NCBI GenBank assembly: GCA_021545665.1
Contig: JAJRTX010000138.1
Span: 1 to 7,021, forward strand
Direction: 5' to 3'
From: Zetaproteobacteria bacterium
GTDB taxonomy: Bacteria > Pseudomonadota > Zetaproteobacteria > Mariprofundales > Mariprofundaceae
DNA length: 7,021 nt
Position numbers and translations under genes: made by a program. Shown here piece after piece: positions 1 through 4,689 of this stretch; position 1 is the first letter of the stretch; every line of letters starts with the position of its first letter. The notes under the pieces were generated by a model that did no database searches, was not told where the DNA came from, and worked only from the letters and a program-made list of their open reading frames with translations.

Positions 1-148
1 AGATATAGATAATATATTCTCTAGCCTATCCGTACAGATGGACGATACTCTTGCAGATGTGGCGACTTTGGCTAACGATGCTGGCATGCCGAAATCCACA
101 TCGGAACCAATCCTTGCAAACGTGAAAAAGCGAGCAGAAATGATATGA
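1..148 (+). CDS. C-terminal end of a gene cut by the left edge, possibly a HipA-like kinase
   Basis: A reading frame is open from the left edge (first full codon at position 2) to a TGA at 146-148, giving the last 48 residues of a protein. The tail is acidic and Ala/Leu-rich, then contains 'DAGMPKSTSEPILANVKKR'. An '...aG.p...a.pIl..vkkR' ending is what I would expect at the C-terminus of HipA-family Ser/Thr kinases, the toxin half of HipBA toxin-antitoxin pairs, so that is my best guess. No kinase motif lies inside the window, so this is resemblance only. It converges on the Fic gene with 42 bases between the stop codons and no obvious terminator. Neighbouring HipA-like and Fic proteins would fit a toxin or defence patch. 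The frame could also be the end of an unrelated protein. Confidence 0.5.
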   Translation, partial: DIDNIFSSLSVQMDDTLADVATLANDAGMPKSTSEPILANVKKRAEMI

Positions 149-190
149 CACCTGTATAGGTACACTTTTGGGACATCCACTAAACAAACT

Positions 191-1426
191 TTAGCCTAGT
201 TGCTCAGGAAATAATCCTGGCATCCACCTTGAAGCCAGTGAGGCTGGGAATACTAGCCTCCATGGCGCCCTGCTGGTATCAGATTTAATTATTCCAAATT
301 CACTTAATGCCTCTGTGACCCGGCGCGCATGACGTGTGCTGGCACCAAGAATGCCAGCTACTTCGCTGCGAGGTAGCACTCCTCTATACAATATTGGCTC
401 AAGAATACTTTTGGTCGGCCTGGGAAGATTTCCTAATGCGATTTCTTCATCAGCCCATAACAGAATACGAGTTCGTAATTGATCCGGCTTAATCAGCTGC
501 TCCATAAAGTTAACCTGATCAAGACAGGCTTCAAGAAAAAACTTTGTGAAGGCCGCCAGCGCTTCTTCACTCAGATTCCCTCGGCCATCCAAGTCATTGC
601 GCCGTGTCAGGTCACAAGCTGACAGATGTTTTTTATATTCGGCCTCATTGCGTGCCAAACCACGCGATATAGACCATATACCACCGGTATCAAGTGTTTT
701 CAGAAGCATGGCATGAGACATAAGCCGGGCAACACGTCCATTTCCATCAAGAAATGGGTGTATCCAGACTAAACGATGGTGTGCTGCTGCAGAGGCAATA
801 ATTGTCTCTGATATACCAAGTCTGCCATAGGCATCACTGAATCGTTTCATGAATTTTGGTACCACAGCAGGACTGATTGCTATGTGCCCGCCAACCTGAA
901 CATCTCGTTTACGTAGTTCGCCAGGTGTTATTTTTATTTTTTTTCCTGTCGAGGGATCTTTCACCCATTGAAGCTCTTCTGGCAAATGCTCACAAAAACG
1001 CCGATGTAATTCACAGACCCCTTCATTTGATGTCTCTTTGCCACTGAGGCCGCCCTTGTCAATCCATAGCTGCACTTCGATGTGCGCTCGAGCTTCTAAC
1101 TGCAAATCTCTTTTCTTACTATCAGCGCTGTAATCGTTACGAAGGGCCTTCTCAATATCCACTGGGTGAGTATTGTGACCTTCGAGTAAATTGCTGTAAT
1201 AACAGTTCATGGAGCGAACTAAATCTGCAAGTGCGCTAGCCAACCCCTCAGGCAAGCTGTGGTAAAAGCCAGCAGACCGAGCTGCTAATTCAATGGCCAG
1301 GTCAGCGAGTGCAGACCTATGCCTGGATTGCTCCGAGATTAATAAGTGCTCCATCATGCTGACTGTTTCATGACCATTCCTGGCCTCAAATATGTCCGCT
1401 TCTTTGTCCGGTTTATAATCTTTCAT
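191..1426 (-). CDS. Fic family protein (probable AMP-transferase, class II) with C-terminal winged-helix-like region
   Basis: This 411-residue protein carries the full Fic active-site motif HPFLDGNGRVAR (residues 223-234; catalytic His223, phosphate-binding Gly-Asn-Gly and Arg231). Fic enzymes usually transfer AMP from ATP to a hydroxyl of a target protein. Upstream is S78-N-L-L-E82-G83, matching the (S/T)xxxE(G/N) inhibitory helix; because it precedes the Fic core this is a class II, self-inhibited protein, with Glu82 expected to block ATP binding. The 'ALADLVRSMNCYYSNLLEGH' stretch is typical of the Fic N-terminal domain. Residues about 317-395 look like a winged helix (LPRSEVAGILGASTRHARRV, then a variable-loop-like region), suggesting DNA binding or autoregulation. 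The ATG at 1424-1426 has no Shine-Dalgarno sequence and lies 3 bases after a TATAAT; Met24/Met25 (about 1357/1354) are fallback starts. The gene appears intact, with no frameshift or missing catalytic residue. The cellular target is unknown. Confidence 0.93.
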   Translation of the reverse strand: MKDYKPDKEADIFEARNGHETVSMMEHLLISEQSRHRSALADLAIELAARSAGFYHSLPEGLASALADLVRSMNCYYSNLLEGHNTHPVDIEKALRNDYSADSKKRDLQLEARAHIEVQLWIDKGGLSGKETSNEGVCELHRRFCEHLPEELQWVKDPSTGKKIKITPGELRKRDVQVGGHIAISPAVVPKFMKRFSDAYGRLGISETIIASAAAHHRLVWIHPFLDGNGRVARLMSHAMLLKTLDTGGIWSISRGLARNEAEYKKHLSACDLTRRNDLDGRGNLSEEALAAFTKFFLEACLDQVNFMEQLIKPDQLRTRILLWADEEIALGNLPRPTKSILEPILYRGVLPRSEVAGILGASTRHARRVTEALSEFGIIKSDTSRAPWRLVFPASLASRWMPGLFPEQLG

Positions 1427-1429
1427 TCG

Positions 1430-1435
1430 ATTATA
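1430..1435 (-). promoter_or_regulatory. Candidate -10 box for the Fic gene, implying a leaderless or nearly leaderless mRNA
   Basis: On the minus strand a perfect TATAAT is followed by CGA and then the ATG of the Fic gene. Transcription from this box would start at or within a base or two of the ATG, so the message would be leaderless, which agrees with the absence of any purine-rich ribosome site. No strong -35 is visible at 16-18 bases; the best candidates there are weak (ATTTAG, TATTTA). The box is seen directly; its use as a promoter is inferred. If the true start is Met24/25, the leader would be about 70 bases. Confidence 0.4.
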
Positions 1436-1442
1436 AATATCA

Positions 1443-1455
1443 TAGTGTTACACTA
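1443..1455. promoter_or_regulatory. 13-bp perfect palindrome, candidate operator in front of the Fic gene
   Basis: TAGTGT-T-ACACTA is a perfect 6+1+6 inverted repeat. It lies 17-29 bases upstream of the Fic ATG and immediately upstream of the TATAAT, in the spacer where a repressor would block RNA polymerase. The Fic protein ends in a winged-helix-like region, so autoregulation is a natural hypothesis. Short palindromes also occur by chance in AT-rich DNA, so the placement matters more than the symmetry. Confidence 0.4.
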
Positions 1456-1570
1456 AATACAAGAATTTAGTGGCCGACATATAGTCCGGTTTAATGCCCG
1501 CTTCATGAATGGTACTGCTGTGTGGAGGGGCGCGTAAGATCCCATGGCATCAGAAAAGTTCAATCGGCAA

Positions 1571-1888
1571 CTAATTTGGCATCTGCATTAATTCAGATAC
1601 TTCAAGCGTCCCGCCTATCTCAAGAAATGGACAGGCCTGTGCGATAGACAGTGCATCATCTAAGGAATCAGCTTTAATGATGGTAAAGCCGGACATTGCG
1701 CTCCCACCCCCCTCTCTTATTTCTCCAGCTGGATTGACTGTATGGGTGTTCTTTAACGGAATTGTCGGGCTTATTACTGAATCACCAAGTGAAGTCATCC
1801 ACTCCATATACTTCGTATAATGATTTTTAGCTTCCTCGGGGCTAGATGGCTCGTTTCCACCCAGGTAAACAAACACGAATTGTGTCAT
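1571..1888 (-). CDS. YCII-related (DGPF-type) domain protein
   Basis: A 105-residue protein that fills a single YciI-like ferredoxin-fold domain. The C-terminal half, MSGFTIIKADSLDDALSIA followed by ACPFLEIGGTLEVSELMQM, has the family pattern of a strand carrying Gly-Phe/Tyr, a helix with 'sldeAl.lA..cP', and a final strand giving 'vEV..l'. The N-terminal strand MTQFVFVYLGG followed by a helix near residues 19-34 also fits. Some family members are enzymes, others have no known activity, and no specific reaction can be assigned; it is expected to be cytosolic and dimeric. The ATG at 1886-1888 is supported by AGAGGA (1896-1901, minus strand), 7 bases upstream. It appears to be a single-gene unit, separated from the Fic gene by 144 bases. 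Confidence 0.85.
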   Translation of the reverse strand: MTQFVFVYLGGNEPSSPEEAKNHYTKYMEWMTSLGDSVISPTIPLKNTHTVNPAGEIREGGGSAMSGFTIIKADSLDDALSIAQACPFLEIGGTLEVSELMQMPN

Positions 1889-2014
1889 GTTGATATCCTC
1901 TTTAACTATATTTGGTTTTTATTAATATATACTGCACTGACAATAATACTATCGTGCGCACTATACCGCTTAAAAAAAACGAATTCATCTATCCTGGCTT
2001 CAATCCTTGATTAC

Positions 2015-2030
2015 AATCCTGGATCAACTC
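2015..2030 (+). repeat. Short imperfect direct repeat, copy 1
   Basis: AATCCTGGATCAACTC here recurs at 2169-2184 as AATCCTGGATAAACTC, a 15/16 match on the same strand 154 bases away. The first copy is intergenic and the second lies inside the small ORF at 2122-2301. It may be a trace of a local duplication, or chance. Confidence 0.35.
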
Positions 2031-2109
2031 CAAAATTAATTTCTATTTTTGATAGTAGAATTTTAATTTCCGTCTATAGTTAAGTTAACCAGATAATTTC
2101 TTCATCGAT

Positions 2110-2115
2110 GAGGTG
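2110..2115 (+). promoter_or_regulatory. Shine-Dalgarno site that fixes the start of the 2122 ORF
   Basis: GAGGTG lies 6 bases before the ATG at 2122-2124. The GTG inside this motif (2113) is in frame but would overlap the ribosome site, so ATG 2122 is the better start. Confidence 0.5.
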
Positions 2116-2121
2116 CTAAAA

Positions 2122-2301
2122 ATGGTCGGTTACAGTTGCTCTACAGGCAAGTATCAAGCAAGCCTTCAAATCCTGGATAAACTCATATTTCTCGGCGAAT
2201 TTACATCATACAAAGAAGCAGTATTAGTCGAAAAAAAGGCATCAAATGAAACCAGCCAGATTATTCGACGACATTTACCGTTTAAACTAAGCCTCAAATA
2301 A
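2122..2301 (+). CDS. Small hypothetical protein, 59 residues
   Basis: I do not recognise a family. The ORF begins at ATG 2122 with a well-placed GAGGTG and ends in TAA at 2299-2301. The product is basic (Lys/Arg-rich C-terminus, ending SLK), with an apparent amphipathic helix around residues 11-26 (YQASLQILDKLIFLGE) and a second around 29-52, and no signal peptide or long membrane segment. 'Y.EA...' with a hydrophobic N-terminal helix and a basic tail could suit a small nucleic-acid-binding or regulatory protein, but nothing specific supports that. It lies on the strand opposite the YCII gene, which it diverges from with 233 bases between. It may be a real small gene or the remnant of a longer one; the ribosome site is the main support. 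Confidence 0.45.
   Translation: MVGYSCSTGKYQASLQILDKLIFLGEFTSYKEAVLVEKKASNETSQIIRRHLPFKLSLK
2169..2184 (+). repeat. Short imperfect direct repeat, copy 2
   Basis: AATCCTGGATAAACTC, the second copy of the repeat first seen at 2015-2030, with one mismatch. It lies within the small ORF at 2122-2301. Confidence 0.35.
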
Positions 2302-2310
2302 CACCAAAAT

Positions 2311-2340
2311 CCAACAACACCATGTTCTGATACGTGTTGG
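2311..2340 (+). terminator. Weak stem-loop after the 2122 ORF, possible terminator
   Basis: CCAACA (2311-2316) can pair with TGTTGG (2335-2340), or alternatively CAACAC (2315-2320) with GTGTTG (2334-2339). It begins 10 bases after the small ORF stop. The stem is only 6 bp with a long loop, and the following sequence (TATTCTACTGTTTT) is only moderately T-rich, so termination would be inefficient. Confidence 0.25.
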
Positions 2341-2448
2341 TATTCTACTGTTTTCGCTTATGGTCAAACTATTGGCGCGCAATGTCATGATGACCTTGTA
2401 ATATTTCTGTAGTATTTGTTTTCACCTACTCCACAATGATGCAGAAAC

Positions 2449-2628
2449 ATGAAAAAACCTTTAGTCACGGATTTATATGAAGAAATCGAATTCTGGAAAT
2501 CTTTAATCGACAACTGGGAAAGCTCCCAGAATGAACCTGTCCACGCACGAATTAAAGAAGCTTTAGCGCTCGCAGAATACAAACTACAGCAACACTCTGC
2601 CGCCAACAAAAAAATGACTCTGCACTAA
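2449..2628 (+). CDS. Small hypothetical acidic-helical protein, 59 residues
   Basis: I do not recognise a family. ATG 2449 to TAA 2626-2628 encodes a 59-residue product starting MKKPLVTDLYEEIEFWKSLI. It is strongly helical in appearance: an N-terminal acidic helix (about residues 7-24, with two Trp at 16 and 23), a short loop (SSQNEPVH), then a second helix (about 33-50, ARIKEALALAEYKLQQ). This two-helix hairpin reads like a genuine small protein rather than random translation. There is no signal peptide, cysteine or membrane segment. No clear Shine-Dalgarno precedes the ATG (GCAGAAAC), the main argument against. It is followed by the convergent DUF5334-like gene, whose terminator begins 8 bases after its stop. 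Confidence 0.5.
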   Translation: MKKPLVTDLYEEIEFWKSLIDNWESSQNEPVHARIKEALALAEYKLQQHSAANKKMTLH

Positions 2629-2636
2629 ACTGCAGC

Positions 2637-2665
2637 AAAAAAAAAGCCTGATATCACTATCAGGC
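2637..2665 (-). terminator. Rho-independent terminator of the DUF5334-like gene
   Basis: Read on the minus strand, a perfect 8-bp stem GCCTGATA / TATCAGGC (2658-2665 and 2646-2653) with a 4-base loop is followed directly by nine T residues (2645-2637). It starts 37 bases after the stop of the minus-strand gene at 2703-2969. On the plus strand the stem is followed by A-rich sequence rather than T, so it serves the minus strand mainly. Confidence 0.85.
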
Positions 2666-2702
2666 AGAAAAAAATAAATTAATAACTAGCTGCTCACAAA
2701 AT

Positions 2703-2969
2703 CTATTCTTCCATTTCAAATGTTCTATTAACGCCAGTATCAATATCGTAAAGTTCGATCTGAACAGCTTTACCGAATCCATAAACAGAAGTAACTTCAG
2801 CTGTTACATACTCTTCCTTGCTGTAATCGTAATAGATAATTTCTTTTCCAGGGGTAGCGTTATCCCTGCTGCTAAGCATTACATTTGTCCCCTGCTCTGC
2901 ATCGTGGCCATTCCATGCCAGGGCTGGTGATACTAAAAAAGCCAGTAGTAATATCGATATGATTTTCAT
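2703..2969 (-). CDS. Small secreted protein, DUF5334-like
   Basis: An 88-residue precursor. MKIISILLLAFLVSPALA is a signal peptide (Lys2, hydrophobic core, Ala-x-Ala cut site after residue 18), so the mature protein of about 70 residues should be periplasmic or exported. The mature part starts WNGHDAEQG and continues with 'PGKEIIYYDYSKEEYVTAEV' and 'IELYDIDTGVNRTFEMEE'. This 'WnGyD...pGkeIevYDy.t.ey..vev......v.velYD.dTg..RtfEme' layout, two related beta units each holding a 'YD' motif, matches my memory of DUF5334; function is unknown. It is acidic and has no cysteines. The ATG at 2967-2969 has AGAGGG (2977-2982, minus strand) 7 bases upstream. A longer reading back to 3197 is rejected because it overlaps pgl and buries the signal peptide. 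It lies downstream of pgl on the same strand (161-base gap) and ends at a strong terminator. Confidence 0.8.
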   Translation of the reverse strand: MKIISILLLAFLVSPALAWNGHDAEQGTNVMLSSRDNATPGKEIIYYDYSKEEYVTAEVTSVYGFGKAVQIELYDIDTGVNRTFEMEE

Positions 2970-3130
2970 TGCAATACCCTCTTTCGTGATGACGACTGTC
3001 TGGCTATTATTTGTATTTTTTATGATGCCATCAGTATAGTGCCGTTGCTTTAACTCTAGTCTTTCTACGCAAATATGCAAGCAGAGATAGTATGTTACAG
3101 AGTAAATATATATTTTTATAATGAAAACAA

Positions 3131-3844
3131 TTAGATAGGGGAACACATATTGTCGATAATAATGCCTTTTTGAGGCCTTTGGTCGGTAAAAAGGCACATT
3201 TCACCCGTAGATTTCACCCTGCTGACAGGGAGATCCTTCCCCTGCTGCCACCCATTTAATGCTTCTTTTTTATTCTCACCGGTCACAAGAAAAACGACTT
3301 TCCTACTATGACCTAATTTCGAATAGTTTAAGCTCACCCGCTCTAAAGGCGGTTTAACTGCGTCATAAATCGCTAACACATCGTCCTTTACAGAATTTAC
3401 TGAATACTCTCCATTCGGAAAAAGACTCGCGGTATGACCATCTTCTCCCATACCCAGCAGCACCACATCAAACATTGAAACAGCTTTTAACTCCTTCGCA
3501 TAAAGTTCTGCCGCACGTGCCGGGCCAAGCTCTGCAGGAATTATATGTATCTGGCTTTCCGGTATCGCAACCTTACTGCTTAGCGCCCGATTTACCATCT
3601 CACTATTTCGTTGCGGGTCATTTCTCGGCAAGCACCTTTCATCACCAAACCAGAGATGCCATTTCCCCCATTCATTATCTACTTTAGCCAGCAACTCATA
3701 ACATCGTTCCGGGGTACTGCCGCCTGCGAGCAACAGGTGAAAACTTGCGTGATCGGCTATCGCTTTCTCCGCAGCACTACACAGATACTCGCAAGCCGCA
3801 ATAGCCACAGCCTCTGCGTTGTTAAACACCATCCATTTCATCAT
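3131..3844 (-). CDS. pgl: 6-phosphogluconolactonase (DevB type)
   Basis: Hydrolyses 6-phospho-D-glucono-1,5-lactone to 6-phosphogluconate, the second step of the oxidative pentose phosphate pathway, in the cytosol. Counting from ATG 3844 the protein has 237 residues, normal for the DevB/NagB-fold lactonases. Visible motifs are LLLAGGSTP (37-45, phosphate-binding loop), HLWFGDERCLP (63-73) and LLGMGEDGHTASLFP (129-143, containing the catalytic-region Asp and His). The frame also opens from a TTG at 3865, but ATG-ATG at 3844/3841 is preferred; the ribosome site is weak in either case (GAG 12 bases upstream). It makes the lactone-handling partner of zwf and gnd, but is not in the same transcript as they are: the plus-strand Rieske gene lies between. 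No truncation or missing motif was seen. Confidence 0.92.
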   Translation of the reverse strand: MMKWMVFNNAEAVAIAACEYLCSAAEKAIADHASFHLLLAGGSTPERCYELLAKVDNEWGKWHLWFGDERCLPRNDPQRNSEMVNRALSSKVAIPESQIHIIPAELGPARAAELYAKELKAVSMFDVVLLGMGEDGHTASLFPNGEYSVNSVKDDVLAIYDAVKPPLERVSLNYSKLGHSRKVVFLVTGENKKEALNGWQQGKDLPVSRVKSTGEMCLFTDQRPQKGIIIDNMCSPI

Positions 3845-3862
3845 AAGCGATACTGTCTCGAT

Positions 3863-3882
3863 CAATATTTATATCGATATTG
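3863..3882. promoter_or_regulatory. Inverted repeat in the pgl leader
   Basis: CAATAT (3863-3868) and ATATTG (3877-3882) form a 6-bp inverted repeat with an 8-base centre, 19-38 bases upstream of the pgl ATG at 3844. It is AT-rich, so a protein-binding site is more plausible than a stable RNA hairpin. Chance is possible. Confidence 0.25.
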
Positions 3883-3909
3883 CCCTTTGATTATTGCCTG
3901 ATAACTTAA

Positions 3910-3937
3910 AAAATACCTGAATAAGCTATAGAATCAA
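3910..3937 (-). promoter_or_regulatory. Candidate promoter for pgl
   Basis: On the minus strand TTGATT (3932-3937) and TATTTT (3910-3915) are separated by 16 bases, a fair sigma-70 arrangement. Transcription would start near 3903, giving a leader of about 60 bases that includes the inverted repeat at 3863-3882. Assigned by eye; both boxes deviate from consensus. Confidence 0.25.
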
Positions 3938-4017
3938 CCACACAACTTTTTTCCAATCTTTTTCCTCTATACACAATATCTTTTATCTTATTCTTAATGA
4001 TAAAACATCTTTAAACT

Positions 4018-4021
4018 GGAG
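4018..4021 (+). promoter_or_regulatory. Shine-Dalgarno of the CMD-Rieske gene
   Basis: GGAG lies 6 bases before ATG 4028 and is the only purine-rich site nearby, which fixes the start. A possible -10 (TATACA, 3968-3973) lies upstream without a convincing -35. Confidence 0.6.
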
Positions 4022-4027
4022 ATTTTC

Positions 4028-4654
4028 ATGAGTGATGCATTAAATTATCTTATCGCGGCCCGCCCTGATGCGGTGTTGCCCTATTTCAAAATGCTCAAAG
4101 AAGCAGGCAAGCACCTTGATATACGCACACGGGACCTAATTTCTGTCATCACCAAGGTCGATGCGCAAACTGAAGGCGGCTTTCGTCAATATTTAACCCG
4201 AGCTTTGCGCAATGGTGCGTCTGCTAATGAAGTTCTTGATGCCCTTTTCATGGCTATGCCAACACTGGGCTTTGCCAAAATTGTCTGGGCAACAGAAATA
4301 TTACTCGATATGGACATCCCCGAATTTCACCCTGACAACCTTGATGCGGTTGCCGAATGGCATACTATCGGCGCCGTTGAAGAATTTACCGAGGGTGAAA
4401 TCAGTTATCGTGACAATGGCAGTCGAAAATTATATATATACCGCGAAGGCGATAAGTTCCGTGTTTACGATAGTCGTTGTCCACACCAGGTCACAGATAT
4501 TCCTCACCTTGCACTTGACGGCACAAAATTAACCTGCCCGAAACATCACTGGGTATTCGAAGTCACAACAGGAGAATGTGTCGATGTCGGCAGCCGTCCA
4601 TTAAATGAATTCAAGTACCGGATCGAAAACGAGAAACTTGAAGTTTTCTGGTAA
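4028..4654 (+). CDS. Carboxymuconolactone decarboxylase-like / Rieske [2Fe-2S] fusion protein
   Basis: A 208-residue protein with two domains. Residues about 15-95 match the carboxymuconolactone-decarboxylase/AhpD helical fold: 'DLISVITKVDAQTEGGFRQY' then 'ALRNGASANEVLDALFMAMP'. AhpD and many relatives have a Cys pair near 'Cxx C..H'; here the region reads DAQTEGGF, so peroxidase/thiol chemistry is not expected. Residues about 111-206 form a Rieske domain with C151-P-H153, 16 residues, then C170-P-K-H173: the C-x-H-x16-C-x2-H signature for two Cys and two His ligands of a [2Fe-2S] cluster. The domain resembles the ferredoxin-like Rieske proteins that pass electrons to oxygenases or reductases. 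No signal peptide or membrane anchor is visible, so it should be cytosolic. The gene faces away from pgl and towards zwf. Its partner and electron source are unknown; a redox role linked to NADPH from the neighbouring pathway is inference only. Confidence 0.88.
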   Translation: MSDALNYLIAARPDAVLPYFKMLKEAGKHLDIRTRDLISVITKVDAQTEGGFRQYLTRALRNGASANEVLDALFMAMPTLGFAKIVWATEILLDMDIPEFHPDNLDAVAEWHTIGAVEEFTEGEISYRDNGSRKLYIYREGDKFRVYDSRCPHQVTDIPHLALDGTKLTCPKHHWVFEVTTGECVDVGSRPLNEFKYRIENEKLEVFW

Positions 4655-4689
4655 ATTTTCATATAAAACACGTTACCCGCTATCACGCC

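Noticed and set aside
149..190. GTACACTTTTGGGACA and a CCTGTATAGG palindrome, which look like an insertion-sequence end
   Set aside because: No matching opposite end, target duplication or transposase is present in the window; too short to call.
1820..2083. Plus-strand frame with a hydrophobic stretch, overlapping the start of the YCII gene
   Set aside because: It overlaps a well-supported gene on the other strand, has no ribosome site, and its hydrophobic run arises from AT-rich intergenic sequence.
2385..2609. Minus-strand frame of 74 codons
   Set aside because: It is antisense to the more protein-like plus-strand ORF 2449-2628 and resembles no family.
2970..3197. N-terminal extension of the secreted protein back to 3197
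   Set aside because: It overlaps the end of pgl, has low-complexity translation, and would bury a clear signal peptide that has its own ribosome site.
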